Shown here: piece by piece, positions 19,621 to 32,996 of the stretch
Layout: every line of letters starts with the position of its first letter
Position numbering within the stretch: the first letter of the stretch is position 1
DNA from: Phylloscopus collybita
Lineage: Eukaryota; Chordata; Aves; Passeriformes; Phylloscopidae
Length of the DNA: 64,000 nt
NCBI GenBank assembly: GCA_027886175.1
Contig: JAJNNQ010000026.1
Span: 25,624,001-25,688,000, forward strand
Reading direction: 5' to 3'
The notes under the pieces: model-generated
What the model was told of the DNA's origin: nothing
The model's database searches: none
Seen by the model: the letters and a program-made list of their open reading frames with translations, nothing else
Translations under genes and position numbers: made by a program

Positions 19621-22600
19621 CAAGAGTGGTAGCAATTGTGTGACTGAAAGGAGTATTTATTGGTTTACCCTCTTTCTCAGTATTGACTTTTTAGGTAACA
19701 CTGATTTGATGAGTCACTCAAGAAAGCAATTGATGAAAGTTGAAATTACAAGCTTCAGTCAGTGGTCAGTTTTTTAACTGGCAGCTTTACTTTCATTGTA
19801 GCTAGTTCTGTTAGGCGTAATTCCTACTATTTTCGTGTAATGTCAGAAAAAGTGTTTCATTTTTTGCACAAATTTTTCTTACTCTTTTAAAAGCAAACAA
19901 AACTTACTTCAGTATTTGGTGGATACTGTAACCAATGTTCTTTTAAAGTTGTATATGTTCTAGATGGGGGCTGTTAAAAGACTGGAAAATCATACATGAT
20001 TTATCTGCCTGCTGTTCTTCAGAATGTTATTTAAGTAATAAGAACTTTCTTAACTGGATAGTAAAGAAAGAGCATGACCCTTTGTGCTTCTACTGGTCAT
20101 AGGCAGGAGGAAGTCTGCAAGATACAAGCTGAAGCAGTGAAAAATAAACATTTTCAGTAATTTGAAGAAATCCAAAAGAATTGCCTTGAAATTGCATACC
20201 TTTAAAAAGGAGAACTGCTATACTATGGTTCTAGAAAGTACCCTAAAGACAAATGGGATAAGAGGATTTTTCTAAAATGTTATTTTATTTGTTTTGATAT
20301 GCTTATAATAATTTTAAGTTTAGGGGGGTTTTGCATATATGGTGTGAAAAAAGCAAGAAAGATAACATAAAACAATGCTTGACCCATTCTCATTTGTCAT
20401 TTTTTGATGTTGTAGAATGAATTTTGTTTATCCCGAATTCTTTCTCATTAGGCTTCTTACATGTGTGAAAAATGGAGAATGAGATTTAAAGTGAGTATTC
20501 TCAGCATTTCCAGAGAGTTGAGATTTCTGTCAGTTTTACAAAGTTGGGGGGCTTGGAGAACAGGGAGGTTCAGGAGTTGGACTTTGCACACTGTAGAAGT
20601 ATACCTTCATCTTCAGCAGTGAGCAGCAAATAATACTCCCAGCTCCCTTTTGTGAGGTGAGGATTTTGCTGAGAAGCTAATTCATCAGGAAAATCTCCCT
20701 CTAAGTTTATGCTGAGGCTTTGAACTTTCTGCACAAGCAAACAGTTAGAGAGCCATGCTCGCTCTTGGGAAGACAGTCAGTGTGGGAGCTGCCCTGAGTG
20801 ACTTGGGGACAGAGCAGAGGAGGCTGGCTGGAGCTCTGCTGAGGTAGCTGGTAGTTAAAGGCCTTGTGCTACTGGAGCAGCAGCATCTACTTCAGAAAAC
20901 CATTCACACGGGGGGATAGGTAGAGTGAGGACACACGTCTGTTCGCAGTGAAAGAGAGGAAATGTAGGGCAAACGTTGCTCAGTGCTGGAAAATATAAAT
21001 ATGTAAAGCATGTTCTGAGATTCACATAGAGTGTTTTAGGGTGGGAAGTGTCCCGTGTGAGCTTAGCATCTCTGTGATTGGCGGAGTGTGTCCTGGTTGA
21101 ACCTAGATTTTAAAAGATGCTCAGGGATGTGGTGGTAGAGTTTTGACTCTCTCTGAAGAGATCTGAGAATATTGCTGTCCTGCTTCTCCACTCCTTTGCT
21201 GTGCCTGGTCACTGCACTCTGCCTCTGGGAGGATGGAGCATCTGAAATTTTTAGTAGGGGAGGCTGTCCTTTCTGTCCACCCTATGTCTGTATGCCTGTG
21301 GAAATGGCTGAGTGAATCCTGCCTCTAGGTGTTTTCTCATGGGAGCCTCTTCACTACTCTGCAGGTAAACTCCAAAGGTGCCTAAGCCCATGCTGTTCCA
21401 GTCTTTCATTGTGCAAGCAGCATGCCTTTCTTTTATCTATTTCTTGCCTTGGGTTCAGACACTCAAATGATGCTTTTGATACAAATCTCTGCTGGGTACT
21501 GAGGTTTGAAGTTGAACACAGGCTTGCAAACCTTGTGTTTCCTACATTTCATGGTGTGACTGTGTTGGCTCCCAAGTGCTGAGACACAACAGTTCAACAG
21601 TAGTTGCTATTGTGGGAGTAGCTGTTTGCAGCCCCATAGCTGCACTGTTTTCCTGGTATTCCTCAGTTTTATTTAAGAGGCATTTCTCATGTTTCCAATT
21701 AATAAAACACAGATGCCAAATATAGAAATCAAGAGGGGAAATCCCTTGCAATTTACCTTCATATGACCATGCAGCAGTCAACAAAGTTCTGCCTTTTCTT
21801 TATGAATAGGAAGAAGAAAATGCCTTGACTAATGTGCCAAGTCTCCGTGTGATAAAAGGGATCTCAGCTAAACATCTGGACTTTTACACTGTATTCTCTG
21901 CCAAAGCATTTGAGGAAGCTGGCCTAGCCTTCAGCCTCCAGCATGGATGTGTAGAGTAGGGACAACTCTATTTGGAGCAGATGCTTTCCACCCTCCATTG
22001 CCCCTGCCTGCAAAAAGCCACTCTGCATTCCATCAGAACACTCCAAGTGCTTTCTGACCTGAAATTACTGTCCCTGTGTTCTCTTGGTCAGAAAGGACAG
22101 GATATTGTAAGAAGTAAGCACTTTTACATGAAAATCCAGATCAGTCTAAAGCTATTCTTTCTGGAAGCAAAGTGAAAATTATGAGTAGTAGTTAACATTG
22201 GAGAACAAGAATTTGTGGTTTGTAACAGCAAATCAGGGGCTGAGAGCAATTCTGCAGGTGAACAGTAAAATTCCATTCAAATTGAAATGTAGCAGAGATT
22301 GAAGAACAGGTTTCTCCACCAAAGAGAGGCTGGAGCAAAGAAAGTCTTCGAGGAAGTAATCAAAAATCTCCAAGCCTTGACCAGAGTTTAAGGAAAAAAA
22401 ACAACATCTCATGACTCCAGCAGACAGGTGAGCAGGCAGTCTCAGAAAGAAGAACCATGCCCAGAGTCATGTAAGAAAATTACAGGTGTGTATTTATGGA
22501 ATGAAATAGATGCCAACGCCATTTAGTGTGTTGGTAACCTTTTTGTCATTAGAGGAACCAAACGTATTTGAGGTAAATCATAAGATGCCCCTCCATGTCA

Positions 22601-24168
22601 GTCAGTACGCAATGATTAGTGGTTCATATTAAGAGATTTTTACATTCCAGCAGTTAGTACCTAAAATACAGAAACAGTTTAAGTGAACTCCTGCAGCAGT
22701 GAGTCTGGCTGATAATGAGCCTGAAACATTTAAGCACAGATAATAATCATATAGAAAAGCAAGCAGAAAATGAGGCTTTTTAATCAATCACGTCCCGAGG
22801 TTGGAAAGATGTAATACAACAAGCAACTCAATAGATGAGATGAGGAGGAGATCCACAGGATGTCAAATTTACAATATAGAGATCGGAATCTCATACTGAG
22901 TCATTTTCAAGAGCTGGAGAAAGAAAATCTTTGTTGTTCTTTTCAGAGATTAAACTACTTGCAGTCATCCTTATAAAGAAACGAGACTGTCTTTATACAA
23001 ATAATACTTTGAAGGCTACAAACAGATGGAGTTCATGGCTGCAGGGCTTTCACTGAGTAATCATATGTTCTATCTTTCAGGCTGAATGGTCATAGAAAAA
23101 TAAGAAAGACATGAGTATGTGATTATGTAAAACAACTGGTTTTTGGTATTTCTTTCCTTATGCAGAACCAAGACAAAAATAGGAACAACAGGAAAAACAA
23201 GATCTGGAAAAATTAGGCATTAATTATCATGAAATTTCAGGAACATGTTTAGGGCTGAATGGGGCTAAAATAATAAATGTATTTCCAGAATTCAGAAAAG
23301 TTAAAATTTAATTAGAATTTTCCTTCCATCCAGATACCTCAGAGGTCTCACTTTCATAATATTACTTGTATAACACCATTTCCAAAAGTCCTGATATTCC
23401 CAAACATGTTCAAATTAACATTTTTTAATACATTCACATTCACTTTTACCTTAAGGCATACACTTCCCAAGCTCATCCACTCTTTTTCCTGTAGATTTAA
23501 AATTCCAGTTTGTGCCCTTTCCTACCTGTATGTTGTGTTTAGAACATAAATCTCATTTGGACTTAGCCCTCTAATATCCAGTCTCTGAAAAGATGAGAAA
23601 TACTGTTTTCAAAAGGAATACTGGGATAAGTACATTTAAGAGAATTAGTGCAAAAGCAAGCAAGGTTCCTTGTTCCTATCTACAGGGAGAGGCTGTTTTT
23701 TCCTGAACTCAGTTCCTAGAAGAATCTAAGGTAGATTTGGAAGATGCAGCTATGATGGAAGCTGGACCATAAACCAGTGCAGATGTAGAGAACAGCCAGG
23801 TCTTTGGGCAGCAGAAGGAAAGCGTCAATGCAAAGTTCGCATTGGGACCAGTCTCTGTGACTCACAAGGGAGATACCAAAACTCTGTGTTTAATTGGGTC
23901 CAGGAAGATTCAAAGGAGTGGTATATAGGTGAGAGATGGTGAAGGAACATGCATTCCCTGGAAGCCTCACAGGCTCTCTCCCCTGGGTCTGTGTTCCTGG
24001 CTCAGGGCAGCTCTGACATGGGAGCTACGTGGCCATGGGTCGGGCTACTGGGAGAGCAGTGTTAGGGGAGCCAAATCCAGTAGCCTCATCGAGGTGAGTC
24101 TGCACAGCTCCATGCCCCAGGTCCAATCAGTAGTGAGGCTAAGCATGTCTCCCCAGCCATATGCAGTC
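19621..24168. other. Intergenic downstream of HTR1B; no gene seen
   Basis: Open frames are short (80 codons or fewer) and unrecognised. Modest GC rises at 20.5-21.4 kb have no promoter-like features. No RNA gene or clear transposon is visible. Confidence 0.7.
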
Positions 24169-24590
24169 ATATATATGTGTGCAAAACAAACATACACACA
24201 TAACACACAAACACATACTCATTGCAGGCCACACACATGGCACAGATGGAGGCACTCAGTGCTCACACCAACACAAACAGCCCCAACGGCCTCATGGTCT
24301 TCACCTCTCTGGTTGGAGGTCCACTAGTTCTGTATATATATATACATACAGATATATGCATATGTATAGGGTGGGTCCCTCCAGCAGCTGGGCTCAGATA
24401 CCAAATCCTAGTGTCCATTTTTTTTTGCCTGGACATGAGTCCCTGGTGCTGTAGCCCCACTGCAGCTGCTGGCACAGGTCATTGCACATGCACACATGTG
24501 CACGCGTTCGTGCACGTGTGCACACACACCCAGTCTGGATGTCACAGTAGCACACACACACACCCACACACACTCCCACACCCATCTCCC
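24169..24590. repeat. Cluster of CA and TA microsatellites
   Basis: There are three tracts: interrupted CA/ACAC at 24169-24250, TATATA/CATA at 24331-24368, and CACACA/CACCCACA at 24484-24590. Long frames read through them on both strands (H/T-rich, or C/V-rich on the reverse) and are not genes. Confidence 0.9.
24484..24538. repeat. Alternating purine-pyrimidine hairpin (Z-DNA candidate)
   Basis: CACATGTGCACG (24493-24504) faces CGTGCACGTGTG (24509-24520) across a 4-nt loop, giving 12 pairs with one G-T wobble. The surroundings alternate purine and pyrimidine almost without break for about 50 bp, which is the sequence requirement for Z-DNA. Confidence 0.65.
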
Positions 24591-27500
24591 AGGGCACCTC
24601 ACCCACTCTCTGGATACTCTGACTTAGTCTTTGCAAGTGATCACACACTTACTCATGTTGTCCTTGCCAGTTTTCGCACTGCAGACACGCAACTCCTCAC
24701 ACCCACCGCAGTTACTGCCTTTTAGACCTCCAGCCACACATATGCACACGAGACACAGGGTATGTCCAGACAACTGATATCAAACAGCTCTCCTTTACAC
24801 AGGGCCAGCCCCTTTTAACTTTTTATCAGTCATCATGTAATTTGTTCCCAAACTTGTTCCTCTGTAAATGGTCTTGAGCCCTCCCATTCCTCAGCTTTGG
24901 TCTTTCCACCAAACATTGAATTCTGAATCTCATGTTACCCCCAAGTGCTCTTCCCTTGCATCTCATAATGCATCCCGTATCCATAGAGAATGATCTCTTC
25001 CAGCCCTAAAAGTGCTCCTGTTGACTCCTTGTTTTGGGTTTTATGCCTAGGCACAGGAGCTGGTGTCTTCTAGAACCACCTGCCACTGTGCCTCTGTGCT
25101 CTTCTGGGCTTGTGGAGATGGGTCTTTGACAGCCCTTTGGCCCCTCCATGATGGGTCTGGGAGGAGCTAAGGGAGGATATTATTTGGCTTACTTCACCTG
25201 CCATTGTCCCTGTCCTCCTTTGTGAGCTTGCAGATAAGCTTTTTACCACGCAACCTAACATTTTCTTTCTTTCAGGAAAAAAATAGAAGGAAAATAGCTG
25301 GCAGCCACTGTTCCAGATGTCAGAATACTAAATGTCTAATTTAATTTGAACTAATTATGATGTCAGAAGCTACCTACCAAAACATAGCAGGAGCATAAAA
25401 AAAGATCTCTTGTGAAGTCTTCATGTTGAATTAATGTATAGACACCAAAGGCAAAGTGTGATTATTTAGATGGCCGCTAAGCAATCTTCAGCAGCTCACA
25501 AATGAGTATTCCAGAGCTATTTTCTGTTTTGGGACCTTGAAGAATAATGGTCTTTTTGTGTCAGGTAAGAACCAGATTTTTCATCCTTTATATCAGACAG
25601 CTAGATCTGAAGTGCCTTTGTACAAGGTTCTGTACTCTGATCCACACTAATGGAAAAGATGATTGAAGGATTAATCATGATAAGTTAATCAGTCTCTTTC
25701 ATTTATATATACTTGTGCTTTGGCTAAAATTTTGGAAGGAGTCACCATTAATTTCTTATGAGATTGCCAGTAAGGCACTGGGCAAGTACTGATGCCTGGG
25801 TAATGTACTCACATATTTAAATTTTCTTCTGAGCAGTATATTTACATACAGCTAAAACAAGAAACCAATAACTTCCTTGCTTTCAAAAAAGAGCAAGAGA
25901 TGATCTCAAGTGTGTGATCTGAGACCTCACAGGAACCTTTGGAAGAAGAACTGTCCTCCTCTTGGACAACAGCCAAGTCCCACAGATGTATATGAGACAT
26001 AGAATATTCAATATTTTCACTAGAGAGGCTTGGAAAATCAGTGAACAAAGGCAAGTGATGCTGAGAAGGGCAAAATAATGTTATATGAGGAAAAAATTCC
26101 ACTTACAGATGCACAATGAAATCACGAAGACTTTTTTTTTAGACATGCTGGGAACACTTCTCAGTGAAAACCATTGCAGTCAAAAGAGCAAACAAAAGAT
26201 AGAAAACAAGGCAGAAGACAGCATTGCTTCAACTTGTAAATTCCGTGTCCTGTGTCCGGCATGTTACAAGAAGATCAAACCTGCCTTAGAAATGATATAG
26301 TGGAATAGAAAAAATTTAGGAAAACAGAGAGTGTCTTCATGGTATGTCTCAAGCCTCATTTGGACACACAGAATCTCATCTTCCAGCTGTCAAAATAGCT
26401 GAGATGGTACTTGAAGCTTCCTCTTTGTACCATGCAAGGACAACTCAACAGCACAGCAAGGGAAAGCACATTCGGAGTACAACCATTATTATAGAAACAA
26501 CACATTTCTTAATGCCATTCTTCATGGTCTGATTCCACTGGGTCTGAAAATCCCAAGGAAGGAAGCATTTCTGATGCTTTTCTTCTCTTGAGTTGTACTG
26601 ATGAATGTTGACTCCCCAGCCCATCCTGCCCTGCTTCTTCTGCATTAGGTGGAGAGGAATTAAGACACTTGACTATTCTGGCAATTTTCCAGCTGTTACT
26701 CCTCTATTATATGTAAAGTTGCAGCCAAAAAAATGGATGCTGATTGGTACAATAATGATTGCATTAAAAGGAGGCATCACCTTCGGTTTTGCAGGGTGGG
26801 CATCCAATGATCCTGGAGCTGAGAGACTGCTTTGAAAATACAGGGTCCAGTTCCTGATACTCTGGATTATTAAGCATATCACTACACACAACAGAGGAAT
26901 AAAATATTAAAAAAAAAAAAAAAAAAAAAAAGTAGTCATTGTGTGATTTCCCAGAACTGGAGACTCCAGGGTATTGAAAAGAAAGAAGGCTCACACATGC
27001 TCCTCTATATTCTTACTCAGCTATACACAATTAGAGGGCATTAGCTTTCATTTATGAAGGAAGGATTTTATCTCTTCTGTTTTTAATTAAATCACAGACC
27101 TTCTCACTAGTTCATAAATTGGCACTCCTGTAGCTCATCTTCCACAGAAAGAAGTTGGATGTCAACACCCTGTAGGATGTTCTTGCCCAGCTAGTCTTTA
27201 AAATTGAAGTTATTTATTTCAATTAAATAAAAGTTACTAGTACTGGGAGTTTTACATTCTGCTGTAGGAACAGTGAATTGATTTCTGCCTGAATGACAAG
27301 TTTCAGTCACACTTCAGTTACAGTTCACAAAATATTCTGAGTGGTTTGTCAGCAGATATAATTGAATTCCTTTAATCAGGCTTAGGGTAAGATCCTAAAG
27401 GGATTCCTCCAGGCTTTTCCCAAGCTGCATGGTTACTAGATCATTTAATAGAAGGAGGTTCTTCACATTCTTTCAACTTCCTTTACATATGTGATTTTTG

Positions 27501-30500
27501 CCTGAGTAATATATGTGTGTTGAATCCTTGAACTGGCTGGAGACAATACTCTTGCTTATAAAAATTCAGACCTTAAAAAGACAGTAGAAAGAATGATGCA
27601 GTGTTTGCCCTGGTGTTAAATGAAGCAGCTGTTCCTAAGCAGAGGAGCAAAAAGGGTTTATATAGCTGCAGATAGTTTTGTGGAAAAAAAAGTGGAGATT
27701 TTTAGTGCTTTTAAAGTAATCCGAAGTGTTCTTTTCAGTTGTTTGAAAGGTTGAAGTTTTTGAAGCTACTTTTTTCAAGATTTGTGTCCTTCCCTTCCCA
27801 AATGTCTTATGTATTCCTAAAAAATTACTTAGGAAACTGAAAATTATGAGAAAGGAATAACACAAAAGAGTATCAATACTGGCAAGGAAAACTATATCTT
27901 CTCTAAAAGATTCCCTGAATGTGGCAGCAGCTCTTTATTTGAGGGACCTGCATGTATCAACATGAATGCTTCCTAATTCCCTTGGAAAACTTTCAGGGCT
28001 CAAAGTCTCATTTAGCTCAAAACTTCATATTTTCAGACCCACTATACAATTGTTCAGTATGGCTGTAGAGTTCATGTTGATGTGTATTTATTTCCTTTAA
28101 TATCTGAAATTGCTGCAATTTTACTTTCATGTGCTGCACGAAAGGCAGCTGGAGGCAGTGGAGGATATACCACTCCCTTTGTCTGAGGGATCATGGGCTC
28201 CATTAGTGCCCAAGCATCACTGTTTGGGAAGGATTTTCGACTCCTGACTGCCAGCAGACAGTGGTTTGATGTCTGTAAATCAGTCTGTCCAGAAAACTCT
28301 GGGTGTTCAGGGGTGAAAGCAGCCATAGCCCCCAGTCAGCTGCTCTTGGGCTGCATGTTACACACCGTGGAGGGGCTGGCAAGATTCTCTGGGACTACTG
28401 GAGTCCAGGAGCTGGTCCACAGAGCCAGGCAGCCCCACACTAGGCTGGGAAGGGCCTGTGAGATGTTGGCAGGGGCAGGACTGGGACTGAGGGTGCTGCC
28501 AGAGCAGCCCATGGGTCAGCGGGGCTGCCCGAGATGGCTCCTGCTGGGGAAGAGGTACATCCAGCTCCCATTTCTCGAGAGAGAGTCATGGGGATTTTGA
28601 AAAGGACTTGGCAAGTAGCCCAGGAATAAGGAAAGTAGAGAAAAATGCTTTTTTCTTCATTTAGTCAGCATCTGGCAGAGGCAGGGTACAGGGCTTATCT
28701 GAAGGACAGCTGATGTTTAGTACAAACAAGCCTTGTGTTTGAGTGTCTGGACACTTCAAAATGTTATGATCAAAAGAAACAATAGATAGTTAAGTACTTT
28801 TATGTTGCTTGACCTTGATGACCAGTCTAACAGTTCACTTTCCCATCCTCACTGCATGTAAGAAGATATTAAATGAATTTCATTTTTCCTTGAAATGCTC
28901 AAATTCAGTGTGAGGCCATCTCTCCTCATACTGCTGAGACCTCGTACCCCAGGAAAATAATTTTTGTTCTGCTCCCTGTGTGTTGCTACTCTTTACCTTC
29001 CCAAGGGGACCCCAGTCTTGGCTAGCCCCAGTGGTTGCCCAAGCTGTATTTTTTCAGAGCTCTTCCCTTGCACCAAGGCCGCATCAGCCACCACAGCACC
29101 CATCTCGTGGGCACTGCCCCACGCTGTGGAGGCCCTGAGGCCCTGTAGCAGCTTGCTGCTCCAGAGGGACTGACAGCTAGACATGGAAACAGAAGAAACA
29201 CTGGGTTGGTTTTGACCAGCTAAGTGTCCCTGAGTAACTCAGTGCCTTAGATCGCCTCTGTTAAGGAAGCCAATGATACCAATCTTCTGGTAAAATAAGC
29301 ATTATTATCATCCTGTACTTTAAAGAACATGTTTGTGTCAGTCCTAAGAGAGCTGTTTTCCAAAGGAGCATGAATTCATCAGAATACTCACATGATTTGG
29401 CCCTTAGTATTTCAGAAACAAAAATGATGAGTTGCAGCCTCCCACCCCACCCACAGTTCCAGAAAATGTGATATAAGATGACAGCAGAGATTTTCAATCA
29501 GATGATGTTGTTTTCTGGCCTGTTGTAGGCCAGATCTAAGGGTTCAAAACTCACATCCCTTTTCTTAGTACCTCAAAGCAAGTTTCTCTGCTGCAAGCTA
29601 CCTTTTTCCATGTTTCATGATACAGTGCAAAATGATGCTGCAAGCAGCTGGTGATTGGCCTACAATCTGACTGAGAAACACCAAAATACAGGAGATATTA
29701 GAACCCAAACCTGAGCAGAAATATCCATCTTTAATGCAGAAAGTGATGGAAAGTTCAGCCTGGCTTCAATACCAGGCAGAGCAGTCCACTAGTGCCCTAG
29801 CTTGCAACTTCACATCAATGCCACCTGATCTTCAGGTGTGAGTGCCACTTGCTTCCCAGAACTCCCAGGGTTTGTACATGCTCTCCTCTCCAAAGCTTTC
29901 TTAGCTGTGTTTTCTTTGTTACAAGCTCTCAAATCACCCCTGAAGTATCCCAGGAGCCTGATTTTGAGGCATGTCAAAGACAGAGGGGTAAAATATGTTG
30001 CCATTAGAGTTACATTTTAAACTCTAAAGGTAAAATTAATTTTAACAGAAGTATTTTCATGTATAAGTGTCAACATTAGGCAACAGAATGAAATGAAGTG
30101 CATGTGTGCAGGGTGACAGTAAATAACTCCACAATCAAAGACCCTTTGATTACTTTTGACACTTTTTTACCCCGTGTGTTTTAGACAGGAAGCTCATAGC
30201 TATCCCTGCTGTGAGCTGGCATCCACTTGCCTTTTGGCAAACTCAACAAGTGTCAGCTCCCACATTTTTGTAATCCAGACACACACCTGGACTCTGCAGT
30301 CAGGTCTAACTCTGAGTTAGGCAAATACTCATCATTTACAGCAGTTGGTTCATTCTCAACTCAGCCAGGAAAGAGCCTTGACTTCCTGGTTCTTCCTGAC
30401 AAAGCTCTTATCTGTTCCTTCTAGCTTTGGAAATACTACTCTCCTTTGGGTGTTGAGCTGCTGCAGTTCTTTGCTTGGTCTAGACAGTAAGTAAAGTTCA

Positions 30501-31465
30501 TTCACTGAGCCTTCTCTACTTGGCTAAACCACTAGTGAATCATGAATTTGCTGAGAGTACTCCCATTGAACAGAGTAGTCTAAAGAAGGATGCCTTTTCA
30601 TCCATTGATCCTTGCTTTTCTTATATATGTATATTAACCATCATATTGTACCCAGCTATACAAATACAGTTGAAATGGTAGAAGAAAATCCTTGCAACCT
30701 AAAGCTTGAAACTGGATCTGTGTTACTCAAATTGTTATCTACTTTTATCATTTAGAATAAGGCTAATAGAGCTAAAAATGGATAGTATCTATAAATATTT
30801 CCTCCATTCACTGGCTGTGTTTTAAAACGGTTGTTAAGCATACAGGCTGAATGTGCTCATTGAGACATACATTGAAAGTCTTCATGGAAACTTTGGGAGA
30901 AGAGGTGGGGAAAGAGTAAAGTAGTTCCTTGTTCCTCAGCGTTGTGTGGCATCACTCACAAGCAGAGGAGGGAGACTTTCTTCCAGAGATGAGAGATTCT
31001 GCTTTGAGATGAGTTGGAAAGGGGTTCTCAGCCTTTGTCCTGTGCTCTTCATGTGCAAGTGGATGTGAGTGTGGAAAGAAGGTCTGTGGCATATGCAAGA
31101 ACCATCATGACAAAATTATCCCATCTTAACTCACTAGCAGTGCCTAAGTTTTCAGTTAAACCTAAGAGAAATAGGCACAATATAGCTGCGGTTAGGGAGA
31201 ATTCAGTTAGGGAGAACATCTTGTTAAATGTAATCTTAATCATGCCATTGTAATTTTATCCTTTGTGACTTTATTTTGTGACCAAAAACTTGTTTCTTAA
31301 TTATGTTTAATCAGTAATCATGTCAAGAAATAAACCTGGCTAGTTCTCTGGCATATAGCAAAGCATTCCTTACCTTGGCTGGTTACAAATCTGAAAACTC
31401 TGGCATTAGGCACCTTTAAAAATTGCTGAGTTACACAGTACATTATGTTTCTCTTATCTAAAGAG
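24591..31465. other. Intergenic; no gene seen
   Basis: This is AT-rich sequence. A GC-richer patch at 28.1-28.6 kb carries a 135-codon plus frame with an ATG at 28193, but it has no recognisable domain and has competing frames. An A23 run lies at 26909-26931. I see no CpG island, RNA gene or transposon terminus. Confidence 0.65.
26909..26931. repeat. A23 run following AATAAA
   Basis: AATAAA at 26898-26903 is followed 5 nt later by 23 As, resembling the tail of a retrotransposed cDNA. The sequence upstream matches no gene that I recognise and no flanking duplication is evident, so it may be simple sequence. Confidence 0.8.
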
Positions 31466-31489
31466 CAAAGAACCTCTAGAGGTTCTTTG
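31466..31489. repeat. 24-bp perfect palindrome
   Basis: The left half CAAAGAACCTCT is exactly mirrored by AGAGGTTCTTTG with no spacer. Two GAACCT/AGGTTC half-sites point outward with 4 bp between them, similar to an everted nuclear-receptor half-site pair. It is not at the end of a visible transposon. Confidence 0.9.
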
Positions 31490-32156
31490 GCAATTTGTCA
31501 CAAGGTTTAGGAGAGGAAAAAATTTTTCTTGGGACCAGTGATGTCTAGTGAAATTCTCTAACCAGCAGTAGAAAGCTGGAAGTATGACTGGTGGCCTCCT
31601 TAATGGCTTTTAACTGAGACCAGACATGACAGTGACCTCTAACTTTGAGGCAATGATGCATTTGGGGTTAACTGTACACCCAATCTCTTTCTGTCTCTCA
31701 CCTCTGAGAATACTCTAAATCATCTTGGTCTCTGTATGTCTTCTTTCTCTTATTTATTATGACTGCAAAATCTTTTGACACATCCAGTCCTCTTCTGTAC
31801 ATTATCACAGAGATTACCCCAGCTGAGGACTGAATTTCAAGTGAGATTTCAAAATAGCATAAGGTCAAAGGGCCATGGACTGAGATGCTGATCTGGTGTG
31901 CCAGTTTTCCAGTGAGTAGTGATGTCTCAGTGCTAAGCCAGAATCATACTTAGATCTCCCTGACTGCACAACTTGCATGGCCATGTCTGTTGCCACCTGA
32001 GTGCACACTGTGCATTCTTGGAAAGAGCAGAACTCATGAACCTGGAGCCACAGGAAGAAGTCAAGAGGACCTCACCTTTTCATTGATAGAAGAACAGTGC
32101 TAGTAACAATCTGTGCAGATTATGAGGGTTAAAAGGAATAAAAAAGAAGATATATT
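31490..32156. other. Intergenic; no gene seen
   Basis: This is AT-rich unique-looking sequence between the palindrome and the solo LTR. No ORF or motif stands out. Its last five bases (32152-32156) are the left copy of the LTR target duplication. Confidence 0.7.
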
Positions 32157-32996
32157 TGTCTTGGTTTAGAAAGACAGGTATCTGCCAGGGAAACTGGGGT
32201 TCTCCTAGAATGGAGAATACCAACCCCTCACACCCCGACGAATTATAATTTTGCAATCAAGGGCTCTCAGGCAAAGATGTTGGGAATAGGAATAACAGTT
32301 CTTTACTAGGAAATATTAACAATACAAATGTGATAGGAAACAAAACCACCCAACCAAATAAACAAATAAACAAATAAACAACAATTTTGGAAGAAAACCC
32401 TGACAGAGTCAGAGCCTCAATCTAACCCTGTGATTCAGGATGTTGAAAGCAGTCCAAAGTAAAGTCCTTCTGAAGTGGCAGACGTGATTCTGTTGGAGCA
32501 GAGATGATTTTGTGAAAAAAGCAGGTCCAGGAGTGGTAAGGAGGGGGGTCCGGGACTGGTGAGATGGAATCTGGTGAGACGAAATCCAGTCTTCCTCCCG
32601 ACAGAAAATCGGGTGGAAAAACTGGCTGCTCTCCTGTCTTGTCAGGGAGGGATGAAGAGGACAATCCTCCTGAGAAGCCCTGGCTCTGGATTAGGGTGGA
32701 GAAGGGAAGCAGGATGGCGAGCACAGGAGACGAAGGAATTCTTGCCACACCGCAGAGAAGGAAACGCCGCGCTCCCAGCTCCTGCAGCAGGGCAGCCCCG
32801 GCGCGGTCCCAGCCTTCCCTCCCGGCCGCCTCCCCTCCCCTCCCCCCACCCCCCACCGCCAGGGCATGAGATGTAGAGAAATGCAAATGCACCACACAGG
32901 CTGGGGAAAGGTGGCAATGGCCTATCAAGGTGGGACATCAGGCCCCCAAACAAACGGAAATAGAATACACAAAACCCGGCTCCACAACCCAGGACA
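32157..32996 (-). mobile_element. Complete solo LTR of an endogenous retrovirus (ERVL-like)
   Basis: The element spans 840 bp. Read on the minus strand it begins TGTCCTGGGTT and ends AACCAAGACA, so it has TG...CA termini in imperfect terminal inverted repeats. Both sides are flanked by ATATT (32152-32156 and 32997-33001), a 5-bp target duplication, which is typical of ERVL-type elements. On the minus strand a CpG-rich, C/G-run segment (about 32740-32870) occupies the U3/promoter part. AGTAAA near 32308-32313 is a likely polyadenylation signal, about 150 bp from the 3' end. Internal genes are absent, so this is a solo LTR formed by LTR-LTR recombination. The surviving CpGs and intact duplication suggest a fairly recent insertion. 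ORFs of 100-168 codons on both strands here are by-products of the LTR composition. Confidence 0.85.
32345..32382. repeat. (AAAC/AAAT)n tract within the LTR
   Basis: Repeated AAATAAAC units lie inside the solo LTR. They add to LTR length variation and are not a separate element. Confidence 0.8.

Noticed and set aside
21025..21080. Possible minus-strand CR1 remnant ('gtgttttagggtgggaag')
   Set aside because: There is only one short block of resemblance, and the flanking CR1 blocks are absent.
21834..21841. GTGCCAAG, close to the miR-96 seed match known in the human HTR1B 3'UTR
   Set aside because: It lies more than 2 kb beyond the predicted polyadenylation site, and a 7-mer match alone is expected by chance.
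24161..24725. ORFs of 97-167 codons over the CA/TA microsatellites
   Set aside because: The frames are kept open by repeat units, giving H/T-rich or C/V-rich nonsense products.
28193..28600. 135-codon plus ORF
   Set aside because: It lies in a local GC-rich patch, has no recognised domain, and shows no promoter or splice context.
32422..32953. ORFs of 100-168 codons on both strands
   Set aside because: They lie wholly inside the solo LTR and reflect its GC-rich promoter half.
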